NCBI GenBank assembly: GCA_035772405.1
Contig: JAYKKM010000147.1
Location: forward strand, 3,016,001 to 3,080,000
Length of the DNA stretch: 64,000 nt
Origin: Chrysogorgia sp. JL179-B06
Lineage: Eukaryota > Cnidaria > Anthozoa > Scleralcyonacea > Chrysogorgiidae
Reading direction: 5' to 3'
In this document: positions 43,948 to 54,974 of the stretch, in pieces
How positions within the stretch are numbered: position 1 is the first letter of the stretch
How the letters are laid out: every line of letters starts with the position of its first letter
Program-made: the position numbers and the translations under genes
The notes under the pieces: model-generated
The model's input: the letters and a program-made list of their open reading frames with translations, nothing else
What the model was told of the DNA's origin: nothing
Databases searched by the model: none

Positions 43948-44463
43948 TAGTGTCTTTAGTCATCAAAATAAAAATTGGCAACCCATGCACTTTTGACGTG
44001 TTTTGGTCTTTGACAATAACTCGAAGTCATTAAAATAGAAATATGATGCATCTTTGACAATAACTATAAGACTGTTTTGAATACTGTAGTTTGAAAGTCA
44101 GCCCATTTCAGTTGCAGCTAGCTGAAACAGAAAATTGTTTCGCGTCGCATCAAGTTTTCATTCAAACAAATTAGCATAACAATTTATATCAAGAACGAGG
44201 GATGTTCCGCTTGGGTTCCGAAAGAATAACCCGTGGTTCGTCCAATCATGGTCAAATTGTCAATTTGTTGGACACGTTGTGTCATCGTATCACTTGCTAC
44301 AATCTTGTTTTTATATTCAATAAAATAAGTCAGCAGAATGGTTTTCAAAACTATCGAGGTAAATCACATGTAATTATTAGCATCAGTTTATAATTGAGAT
44401 TATAAACTGATTGCAAGTTTGATTCAGTGTGTGTATGCTGACGAACAAATCAACTGTTTATTT
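43948..44463. other. Right block of the 65-bp repeats and gene-free sequence
   Basis: Two more degenerate units (43948-44070) are followed by sequence without a recognised feature. A 16-bp palindrome, tcagtttataattgagattataaactga, occurs near 44384-44411. Confidence 0.45.
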
Positions 44464-44704
44464 ACAGTACTATATATCCACAATTTAACAAGCTGTTCAT
44501 TTGTTTTCAATGATCTTAAATAATTATCTTGATCTCTGAGTTTGCACCTGCTAATTGAGTTGAAACTCGACGATACTCGAGTTTGAAACGCGACGTCTCG
44601 AATCTCGAAGCCTGTTTCTCGATCCTCGATAGTTAATGCGATACGAGAGTTCGCGTTTGCTTCGCGCTGTTTTCACGAAGTTATGTTTCATGTGAGCGGT
44701 ACTG

Positions 44705-44870
44705 GCTTGTACAAGTAAAAAATATATATAGAGTATGATATTTTACTCATTTGTAATTTTGTATTTTATCCATTTATTGTAAATTTCTTATAGCATCCAA
44801 CGTAATTCAGCTTTTAGCTGTAATGTTGGTATTTTAATAAACGATTATTATTATTTAAAGACAAAACTAC
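44705..44870 (+). mobile_element. LINE 3' tail
   Basis: 3' UTR-like sequence ends ggtattttaataaacgatta followed by ATT repeats, typical of LINE termini. It probably belongs with 39400-40450. Confidence 0.5.
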
Positions 44871-45072
44871 TGAACGTCCAGATAGTTTCTAGTTTTATAG
44901 CCTTGGTTTAACAATGCAATTAATCTCCTGTACAAACTAGTGCATTTACTGACTGCCATGAATAAATGGAAGACCATGATAAATAGAGGGGTGGCTAATT
45001 TTTCTTTTTAGTAGTAGTGTATATAATTGATAAAAAAGTGGCCACTTACTACCTGTACTAAGGTATACTTAC

Positions 45073-45920
45073 TGTATAGTTATAACCATACCATTTATTG
45101 TTGTTTCTCCCGATCTACAAAATTCTCTTCGTAAAACAACATCAGCAGGCATGGCAGTAATGAGATGCTCCACAGCTTTAGCCAAAATATCAGGAAACAA
45201 TGATTCCAGAGTCAGTTTGGTCTTAAATTCAGCATTGTTGATTTCAGGGTAGGAACCAAGATGTACCTTGTCTCCATACTTGTCATGAACTTCTTGCAGC
45301 TCAGCAGCAACAAGGGATTCATCAACTGTTAAATAAACCTTATGCAGATAGAAATGCATTGTGGGAGATGAAAATATCGATGAATTTTTATCAAACAGCA
45401 TCTGCAAAAGACTTGGCACCCCTGGGAATATGTGGACGTTATGTACTGAAATCAGTGGAAACAAACATGGCTTGTTTGTCTTTTTGTGAACTTCATGTGA
45501 TAATTTAGTCGATGAAGGAACTGTAGCCATTTTCAGATGAAAGCTGTTGAGCTGTTTGACCTGATAAACTTTGGCAATGTTTTCTGCTAGTTGTTTGTTG
45601 AGCACTAGTGGTTCATCAAAAGCTTTACCCACTGCCATAATCGTTACGTCGTCATGAGTCGGTCCAATGCCACCAGAGGTAAGTACATAGGTGAACCGTG
45701 ACGAGAAATCACGAACGTGATCGGCAATCTCGTTAACATCATCAGAAATAACAGAAACCGCTTTCACTTTTACACCAAGCGACCATAGTCTGGTGAGGAG
45801 GAAGTACGAGTTTGTATCCTTCGTGTGTCCCTTCAAAATTTCGTCACCGATTATAAGTAAGCCGGCAGTTGCTGGTTCATTATCACGGTGTTCAGACTTT
45901 GCATCTTTCTTGTCGGCCAT
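45073..45920 (-). CDS. FLAD1: FAD synthase, first coding exon (MoCF-like domain)
   Basis: The exon encodes 282 residues of the N-terminal molybdopterin-binding-like domain that animal FAD synthases carry, with FAD-hydrolase activity known for the family. Motifs are AGLLIIGDEILKGHTKDTN (residues 19-37) and TSGGIGPTHDD (81-91), then LKMATVPSS and VHIFPGVPSLLQ. ATG 45920 has an acceptable context (aaatATGG). The frame reaches a stop only by reading a donor: GTAAGT occurs at 45072-45067, so the exon ends at 45073. There is no evident mitochondrial presequence. The upstream side abuts the 10-bp minisatellite within about 80 bp, so any proximal promoter is very short or embedded in it. Confidence 0.92.
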
Positions 45921-45998
45921 ATTTAATTGGTAGGTACTTCATCTGACCCCCATTATAGTGTATCATATAATAACTATGTAACCATGTATATTCTTAAG

Positions 45999-48900
45999 CC
46001 TCTTTATCCTCCTTAACCATCCTTAGCCCTCCTTAGCCATCCTTAGCCCTCCTTAGCCATACTTAGCCCTCCTTAGCCATCTTTAGCCCTCCTTAGGCAT
46101 ACTTAGCCATCCTTAGCCCTCCTTAGGCATACTTAGCCCTCCTTAGCCATCCTTAGCCCTCCTTAGCCCTCCTTAGCCATCCTTAGCCCTCCTTAGCCAT
46201 CCTTAGCCCTCCTTAGGCATCCTTAGCCCTCCTTAGCCATCCTTAGCCCTCCTTAGGCATACTTAGCCCTCCTTAACCCTCCTTAGGCATACTTAGCCCT
46301 CCTTAGCCATCCTTAGGCATACTTAGCCCTCCTTAGGCATACTTAGCCCTCCTTAGCCCTCCTTAGGCATACTTAGCCCTCCTTAGCCCTCCTTAGGCAT
46401 ACTTAGCCCTCCTTAGCCCTCCTTAGCCATCCTTAGCCATCCTTAGGCATACTTAGCCCTCCTTAGCCATCCTTAGCCCTCCTTAGCCATACTTAGCCCT
46501 CCTTAGCCATCCTTAGCCCTCCTTAGCCATACTTAGCCCTCCTTAGGCATCCTTAGCCCTCCTTAGCCCTCCTTAGCCATCCTTAGCCCTCCTTAGCCAT
46601 CCTTAGCCCTCCTTAGCCATCCTTAGCCCTCCTTAGGCATCCTTAGCCATCCTTAGCCCTCCTTAGGCATACTTAGCCATCCTTAGCCCTCCTTAGGCAT
46701 ACTTAGCCATACTTAGCCCTCCTTAGGCATACTTAGCCCTCCTTAACCCTCCTTAGCCCTCCTTAGCCCTCCTTAGCCCTCCTTAGCCATCCTTAGCCCT
46801 CCTTAGGCATACTTAGCCCTCCTTAGCCATCCTTAGCCCTCCTTAGCCATCCTTAGCCCTCCTTAGGCATACTTAGCCCTCCTTAGGCATCCTTAGCCCT
46901 CCTTAGCCATCCTTAGCCCTCCTTAGGCATACTTAGCCCTCCTTAACCCTCCTTAGGCATACTTAGCCCTCCTTAGGCATCCTTAGCCATCCTTAGGCAT
47001 CCTTAGCCCCCCTTAGGCATACTTAGCCCTCCTTAACCCTCCTTAGGCATACTTAGCCCTCCTTAGCCATCCTTAGCCCTCCTTAGGCATACTTAGCCCT
47101 CCTTAGCCATCCTTAGGCATACTTAGCCCTCCTTAGTCATACTTAGCCCTCCTTAGCCATACTTAGCCCTCCTTAGGCATCCTTAGCCATCCTTAGCCCT
47201 CCTTAGCCATCCTTAGCCCTCCTTAGGCATCCTTAGCCATCCTTAGCCCTCCTTAGGCATACTTAGCCATCCTTAGCCCTCCTTAGGCATACTTAGCCAT
47301 ACTTAGCCCTCCTTAGGCATACTTAGCCCTCCTTAACCCTCCTTAGCCCTCCTTAGCCATCCTTAGCCCTCCTTAGGCATACTTAGCCCTCCTTAGCCAT
47401 CCTTGGCCCTCCTTAGCCATCCTCAGCCCTCCTTAGGCATACTTAGCCCTCCTTAGGCATCCTTAGCCCTCCTTAGCCATCCTTAGCCCTCCTTAGCCAT
47501 ACTTAGCCCTCCTTAACCCTCCTTAGGCATACTTAGCCCTCCTTAGGCATCCTTAGCCCTCCTTAGCCATCCTTAGCCCTCCTTAGGCATACTTAGCCCT
47601 CCTTAGGCATACTTAGCCCTCCTTAGGCATCCTTAGCCCTCCTTAGGCATACTTAGCCATCCTTAGCCATCCTTAGGCATACTTAGCCCTCCTTAGCCAT
47701 CCTTAGGCATACTTAGCCCTCCTTAGGCATGCTTAGCCCTCCTTAGGCATGCTTAGCCCTCCTTAGCCCTCCTTAGGCATACTTAGCCCTCCTTAGCCCT
47801 CCTTAGCCATCCTTAGCCATCCTTAGGCATACTTAGCCCACCTTAGCCATCCTTAGCCCTCCTTAGCCATCCTTAGCCCTCCTTAGCCCTCCTTAGCCAT
47901 CCTTAGCCATCCTTAGCCCTCCTTAGGCATACTTAGCCATACTTAGCTCTCCTTAACCCTCCTTAGCCCCCCTTAGCCATCCTTAGCCCTCCTTAGGCAT
48001 ACTTAGCCCTCCTTAGCCATCCTTAGCCCTCCTTAGGCATACTTAACCCTCCTTAGCCATCCTTAGCCCTCCTTAGCCATCCTTAGCCCTCCTTAGGCAT
48101 ACTTAGCTCTCCTTAGGCATCCTTAGCCATCCTTAGCCCTCCTTAGGCATACTTAGCCCTCCTTAGCCATCCTTAGGCATCCTTAGCCCTCCTTAGCCCT
48201 CCTTAGCCATCCTTAGCCATCCTTAGCCCTCTTTAGGCATACTTAGCCATCCTTAGCCCTCCTTAGGCATACTTAGGCATACTTAGCCCTCCTTAGGCAT
48301 ACTTAGCCCTCCTTAGGCATACTTAGCCCTCTTTAGGCATCCTTAGCCCTCCTTAGGCATACTTAGCCCTCCTTAGCCATCCTTAGCCCTCCTTAGGCAT
48401 ACTTAGCCCTCCTTAGCCATCCTTAGCCCTCCTTAGGCATACTTAGCCCTCCTTAGCCATCCTTAGCCCTCCTTAGGCATACTTAGCCATCCTTAGCCCT
48501 CCTTAGGCATACTTAGGCATACTTAGCGCTCCTTAGGCATACTTAGCCCTCCTTAGGCATACTTAGCCCTCTTTAGGCATCCTTAGCCCTCCTTAGGAAT
48601 ACTTAGCCCTCCTTAGCCATCCTTAGCCCTCCTTAGGCATACTTAGCCCTCCTTAGCCATCCTTAGCCCTCCTTAGGCATACTTAGCCCTCCTTAGCCAT
48701 CCTTAGCCCTCCTTAGGCATACTTAGCCATCCTTAGCTCTCCTTAGGCATACTTAGGCATACTTAGCCCTCCTTAGGCATACTTAGCCCTCCTTAGGGAT
48801 ACTTAGCCCTCTTTAGGCATCCTTAGCCCTCCTTAGGCATACTTAGCCCTCCTTAGCCATCCTTAGCCCTCCTTAGGCATACTTAGCCCTCCTTAGCCAT

Positions 48901-50699
48901 CCTTAGCCCTCCTTAGGCATACTTAGCCCTCCTTAGCCATCCTTAGCCCTCCTTAGCCATCCTTAGCCCTCCTTAGCCATCCTTAGCCCTCCTTAGGCAT
49001 ACGTAGCCATCCTTAGGCATACTTAGCCCTCCTTACCCCTCCTTAGCCATCCTTAGCCCTCCTCAGCCATCCTTAGCCCTCCTTAGGCATACTTAGCCCT
49101 CCTTAGCCCTCCTTAGGCGTACTTAGCCCTCCTTAGCCCTCCTTAGCCATCCTTAGGCATACTTAGCCCTCCTTAGGCATACTTAGCCCTCCTTAGCCCT
49201 CCTTAGCCATCCTTACCCATCCTTAGGCATACTTAGCCCTCCTTAGCCATCCTTAGCCCTCCTTAGGCATACTTAGCCCTCCTTAGCCATCCTTAGCCCT
49301 CCTTTGCCATCCTTAGCCCTCCTTAGCCATCCTTAGCCCTCCTTAGGCATACTTAGCCCTCCTTAGGCATCCGTAGCCCTCCTTAGCCCTCCTTAGCCCT
49401 CCTTAGCCATCCTTAGCCATCCTTAGCCCTCCTTAGGCATACATAGCCCACCTTAGGCATCCTTAGCCATCCTTAGCCATCCTTAGGCATACTTAGCCCT
49501 CCTTAGCCCTCCTTAGGCATACTTAGCCATACTTAGCCCTCCTTAGGCATACTTAGCCCTCCTTAACCCTCCTTAGCCCTCCTTAGCCATCCTTAGGCAT
49601 ACTTAGCCCTCCTTAGCCCTCCTTATCCCTCCTTAGGCATACGTAGCCATCCTTAGCCCTCCTTAGGCATACTTAGCCCTCCTTAACCCTCCTTAGCCCT
49701 CCTTAGCCATCCTTAGGCATACTTAGCCCTCCTTAGGCATCCTTAGCCCTCCTTAGCCATCCTTAGCCCTCCTTAGGCATACTTAGCCCTCCTTAACCCT
49801 CCTTAGGCATACTTAGCCCTCCTTAGCCATCCTTAGCCCTCCTTAGGCATACTTAGCCCTCCTTAGCCATCCTTAGGCATACTTAGCCCTCCTTAGCCCT
49901 CCTTAGCCATCCTTAGCCATCCTTAGGCATACTTAGCCCTCCTTAGCCATCCTTAGCCCTCCTTAGGCATACTTAGCCCTCCTTAGCCATCCTTAGCCCT
50001 CCTTAGGCATACTTAGCCCTCCTTAGCCCTCCTTAGGCATACTTAGCCATCCTTAGCCCTCCTTATGCATACTTAGCCCTCCTTAACCCTCCTTAGCCCT
50101 CCTTAGCCCTCCTTAGCCATCCTTAGGCATACTTAGCCATCCTTAGCCATCCTTAGCCCTCCTTAGCCTTAGCCCTCCTTAGCCTCCTTAGCCCTCCTTA
50201 GCCTTCCTTAGCCCTCCTTAGCCCTCCTTAGCCATCCTTAGCCATCCTTAGCCCTCCTTAGGCATACTTAGCCATACTTAGCCCTCCTTAGGCATACTTA
50301 GCCCTCCTTAACCCTCCTTAGCGGCATACTTAGCCCTCCTTAGTCATACTTAGCCCTCCTTAGGCATACTTAGCCCTCCTTAGCCCTCCTTAGCCATCCT
50401 TAGCCATCCTTAGGCATACTTAGCCATCCTTAGCCCTCCTTAGGCATACTTAGCCCTCCTTAGCCATCCTTAGCCCTCCTTAGGCATACTTAGCCCTCCT
50501 TAGCCCTCCTTAGGCATACTTAGCCATACTTAGCCATCCTTAGCCCTCCTTAGCCATCCTTAGCCCTCCTTAGCCCTCCTTAGCCATCCTTAGCCATCCT
50601 TAGCCATCCTTAGCCCTCCTTAGGCATACTTAGCCCTCCTTAGCCCTCCTTAGACATACTTAGCCATCCTTACGCATACTTTGCCCTCCTTAGGCATGG
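45999..50699. repeat. 4.7-kb minisatellite of 10-bp units (CCTTAGCCCT)
   Basis: The array consists of four main decamers: CCTTAGCCCT, CCTTAGCCAT, CCTTAGGCAT and ACTTAGCCCT. From 46021 to 50160 all 414 units stay in exact 10-bp phase, with substitutions but no indels. Phase breaks appear only near 50165-50180 and 50320. Longer-order repeats are visible, for example the block around 48310-48480 recurs at 48550-48720 and 48790-48950. No coding role is indicated. Confidence 0.97.
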
Positions 50700-50710
50700 T
50701 ATACATATAT

Positions 50711-50990
50711 GCACCTTTCAATGCTAAACCCGAGAGGGGGTATCCAGCACATGCGGGGCATATGAATTTTTAATGCCAATTTTCTATCAAATTCCCCACT
50801 GTTATATATCTGTCAAATATAATCAAATATCCCCAAGTGGGGATTAGCTCAAAGAGGCAAAATAGGCCTTTCGTCTCAAGCTAAAGATGCGCGATCCTTT
50901 GGTGAGGTCAAATCGCTCGGGCCAAGAATAACGATCAAATTCCCGACGGTATGCCGGATACCCCTTCTGGGGCTTAACATTGATAGGTGC
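50711..50990. mobile_element. MITE with GCACCTTTCAATGCTAAAC ends
   Basis: The ends gcacctttcaatgctaaacc and ggcttaacattgataggtgc are inverted, followed inside by gggggtatcc/ggataccccttc. No ORF. Confidence 0.75.
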
Positions 50991-52339
50991 ATTTAGCACA
51001 CCGCACGGGATATTGCAGGTAGTTTTGTAGTTACAACTTACATTTTTTACTTGTACTTTACAGAAGAAAAAGTTAAAAGCTATGCCTATCTGTTAACAGC
51101 TTCTAAATTTAAGTCCTTGTCATGCCTATTCATATGAGCCTGTTTAGTTCCCACGGACATTTATATTTCGTTTAAAAACGGTCCGGTTAGGTGAAATCCC
51201 AACTCGAACTTGGTATCTGTGAAGGGCCGTAGCTAACAACATTTCCAAATGAAATATTTTTAGTTTTAGTTGTAAGGGGCGGACCATTTGATTTTTGAGG
51301 GGGGGGGGGGGGGTTGGAAGATTTAGAAGAAAAAAATTCCTGCAAGCCTTGAAGAAAGAAAAAAAAATCATGCAGCGTACAATCGAGGAAAAAAAATATC
51401 ATGCAAAGAGAGTGCTCAAAAAACAAAATTCCTACAAGGTACTGATGCTCTTCGGTATGGTGTCCACAGGCCAAGTCCACAGGCTTGATTTTGCATTTTT
51501 GAGAAGGCACATTTGCTGACTTAAAAGAACACATGGGTGAACAGTGGACAACATCACAGTGATTTTATATTTGGTATAATTTATCCTATTCATCAGTCTA
51601 TAGGTCAGCAGAATGCCAACTTCAATCAAGCAGAAATTTACTTATTGTTAGAATTCCTTTACAGCAGATAGCATAGCCTGCGTGGCGGCGTTAGGGGGGA
51701 GTGGGGGAAGCGGGATTTTGGATTTCCGCCCACATGAAAAACTGTCAAAGACAACCAATCAGCGACTAGCGGTCTTTCCTCAATGATTACAACATTTCAC
51801 TTCGGGCCGAATCGTGAAATATCCATGTCTGAAACTCCGTAAAAAGCTTGACTGCATCTGGTGGAAACAAGATTTATTTTGAAAATTTATTCAAGCAATC
51901 GTGTAGACGTGGAAGCATAGAGTTGATTCTGGCTGAGGCTTGTGAATCAATCGGCTTTGCATTACTACGCAGTGAAACTTTCTCCGAGCGGGTTTGTAGG
52001 TCTTAAGAAATGCTTTTGAACTTTATAACTTTACGAAATCAGTATTAACACATGCGAAAGGAGACAGCAATTTTCCACCAACCGATAACATTAATAGCCC
52101 TGATAGAATGAAGCGACATCTGACTACCGAACACCGCGTAACTCCAGAATGCAAGACAACGTAGAAACCATCACTTATAATATATACGTTTAGCCACTTA
52201 CGGCTAAATTTATTTAAGCTCTTTATTCTGAAACGTCGAAGGAATTCTCCGAAGGCTCAGAGAGCATTGTTGAAACACCTGAAGACAAGGACAAGGTAGA
52301 AATCACAATAATATAGCTGCTTCCCCTGCCGACTGGTAA

Positions 52340-52543
52340 TCACGCGCTCGCACGAACGTCTGGTAAATCAACCAAATCCATAATCAAACTCTTGCCAAAT
52401 CCTGTAGGTAATACCATCAAAACATCTTTTCCTACCAGCAGCTCCCTCGTATCAACTTTTTGCTCCTGTTTTAATTCAAAGCTACGACCAGCAACGAACT
52501 GAAGATCGGTTAAAGCTTTCGAAAGAAAATAATCTACCAACAC
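52340..52543 (-). pseudogene. RecQ-like helicase relic
   Basis: A 67-codon fragment reads FELKQEQKV, then LLVGKDVLMVLPTGFGKSLI, which is the Q-motif-like region and Walker A (motif I) of RecQ-family helicases. Downstream helicase motifs are missing. It lies inside the 9-bp-TSD element near its left end, which suggests transposon cargo, but this is inference. Confidence 0.65.
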
Positions 52544-53257
52544 GGTTTTTCTAAAGTCGATATTTTTAAATGTTTATTTCCTGACTAATGAGCTGAGTTA
52601 GCCAATCAGAATTTAGCGTCCTCTGGTGGACGTAGAAATCCTAAAACATGGGTCTTTCGTGCAGGCGTTCCATATGTACTTCTAGTACGTATTCCATATA
52701 AGGAAGTGACCGACGAGCAAATAGGAGGCATTGACGAGCAAATAGAAGGCATTAACGAACAAATACATGGCACTCGTACCAGTCCGCTGGATTATTAACA
52801 CGTTACGATATGTTCGATTATCCGCTCTTTTTAAGAAAACTACGTTCGCTAGCAGGATAAGCTGCACGCATATTGTAAACAGATAATTTATCTGTGTTTT
52901 AATATATATTGTAGCTTTGGGAGTTGATTATTTCTCAAGAAAACGTTCGTCGAAGACAGCCGTGTTTTTGTTTACAAGATGGTATCCGTATTAGGAAAAT
53001 TATATTTTGGCATGTTCGATTATCCGCGCTTTTAAAGAGAACTAAGTTAGCTACCGGGATAAAGCTGTACGTATGTTGTAAATAGATAATTTAACTTTCC
53101 TTTGATATATTCTATAGCTTTGTGGGTGGTTTGTTTCTCAAGAAAACGTTTGCCAAAGGGTTAGGACCTTTGTTGTTTTGGGGTCGGTTACAAATTACAA
53201 TCCAATTAACAAGGAGGCTGGTACGAGGTTTGAACGTGTCAGCTATTTGCTCGTTAA

Positions 53258-54974
53258 GGTTACAGAATACCCTAGAATGGTAATTTTTTTTGAAAATGGT
53301 GTTTTGATATGTTTGTAAAGGTTACCATTAGATCTATCAGCTGCAAAAACTTGAATTGAAAATATTGAAAATTGAGCGAGTTATCGTGTTAAAACGGTTT
53401 ACGGTTATTATCCGTGGCGGGAAAGTCAACTATTAATTAACAGGATGAATGACAGCTAACTTGTATCAAATTACGAAAGAAATTGGAAAAAATAAACACA
53501 ACTTCAAGTCGTCTCTCTAGCTCTATGTCTGACAGTAAACGGAATAAAAATCCATTCTGTGGTAGTCGTAAAAAACGGGCCAGACACAAGAAAGCTGACA
53601 AAGACGTCTTTTTGGATGAAAAAAGGAACATTTATCTGCCAGCGACAAGGGTTCATACTTTGAACAAGAGACACAATGGCCAGACGTGATTACGAACAGC
53701 GATAAACGTTCTCAAAGGTCTTCTAGAAGCGAGCAGAAACTGAAGACTAGTATGGAAAGTTTCCAGAAGCGAAAAGCGGCATTACTGGTCAGAATCACAA
53801 TCTGAATCAGATGATTTTGATTCGGATTTTAACTCAAGTGAAAATGAGGATGACAGTTCTGCTTGTACCAACCACCCGTTGGCAATTATATTGTTAGTCC
53901 AGAATGTTTGGAATTAATGCTAAAAAACTCTGCAGTGTGTAAGGAGTGCCAGCTTCCACTAAAAATACTTGAAAAAATGAACTCAAGTAAGACCTGTATT
54001 TCGCACCAAACATGTTTTCCTGAACCGATTTCGAAAAGAACAGGCCAGAAATACGACGTGAATTTCGGTGAATACATCCTCTGTTGTTGCTTTCAGAGCA
54101 ATAGGAAAAGGCAAAGCCGCAGCAGAAAAATGTCTTAGCATGATGGATATTTCTTCTCCCGTTTACACTTGGAGTAAACATACCAAAAACATTAGAAATG
54201 AAATCTATTGCTGTGGTGCTGGGGCCATCAAGGTGTAGAATCTGACTCACTGGCATTGCGCTTTTTTTCTTTAGCCGTCGGCCGTCCGAGTACTTTTCGC
54301 GCATCTTGGAACTTTGTAGACAAGGGCTATTTCAGTGAACAATTAATATCGCTGTTGTTCTTATTGGTGCAAAGTAATTCAATTATTAGAGGGGGCGGAG
54401 AATTTGCAATAGCTGTTAAAACTGCGCCAAACTTTCACGGCTTATTTATTACCACATCAATTTTGAGTCACATAGGGGCACTAAAAGGTGTAACCTGATC
54501 GCGCGTTTTAACCGATTCCCACCAAACTCGCACAGAATGTCAGCGAACAGCTGGGCTACAAAAGTGTGTCGGCGTTTTTTTTTATTGTAAAAATTAACTG
54601 AGTTACGGACCTTCATTCGTCAATTGCTTCTTCCACAACATAGGTCGAGGAATAAAATATCCTAGCTGCTAAACCCCTCCAGTAATAAAAAACCCCGACA
54701 CACTTTTTTAGAACAAACATCGAGAAGTGTAAATATGGTAAATTGAGAGCTTTTTGGTAAAACCAAAGACCAGGTTAAACCGCAGCGCGAAGGTCATATG
54801 ATTTTAAATTGATGAATATATCTGGAAAAATATTGTATTTTTTATTTTTTCCACAATTTGAGAGTGTTCTTCGCATACTTAACTATATTTGGTGCAAATT
54901 TGAGACAAATCGGAGACAAATTGCGCGGGCGGTAACAAATTTCGTGAATGGGCTTGCTAGGGTGTTCTGTAACC
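53258..54974 (+). mobile_element. Kolobok-like DNA transposon
   Basis: TIRs GGTTACAGAATACCCTAG and CTAGGGTGTTCTGTAACC are each flanked by TTAA (53254-53257 and 54975-54978). TTAA duplication plus the transposase relic inside fit Kolobok. The 1.7-kb length is short for an autonomous copy. Confidence 0.85.
53840..54230 (+). pseudogene. Kolobok/Mutator-like transposase N-terminal relic
   Basis: One frame (53863-54138) reads GNYIVSPECLELMLKNSAVC, CKECQLPLKILE and YDVN. A second frame then continues with SVVAFRAIGKGKAAAEKC and MMDISSPV. Together they match the conserved start of Mutator-like-domain transposases of Kolobok elements (YDVN.R.V.A.RAIGKG). A frameshift near 54065-54075 separates the two, and the catalytic part is missing. 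Confidence 0.75.

Larger units (their letters stand above)
40464..44704. mobile_element. TIR-bounded 4.2-kb element carrying a zinc-transporter fragment
   Basis: CAGTACTGCTCACATGAAAC at 40464 and its inverse (one difference) ending GTACTG at 44704 form TIRs of about 24 bp. Subterminal regions at both sides are rich in ctcg/cgag motifs. A SLC30A5-like fragment and a deep nest of other elements lie inside. The LINE relic resumes with a 3' tail beyond it. No target duplication is visible, so the boundary call is moderate. Confidence 0.55.

Noticed and set aside
45999..50699. CRISPR-like or telomeric array
   Set aside because: Units are contiguous 10-bp variants with no spacers, and the motif is not a telomere hexamer. 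It is a minisatellite.
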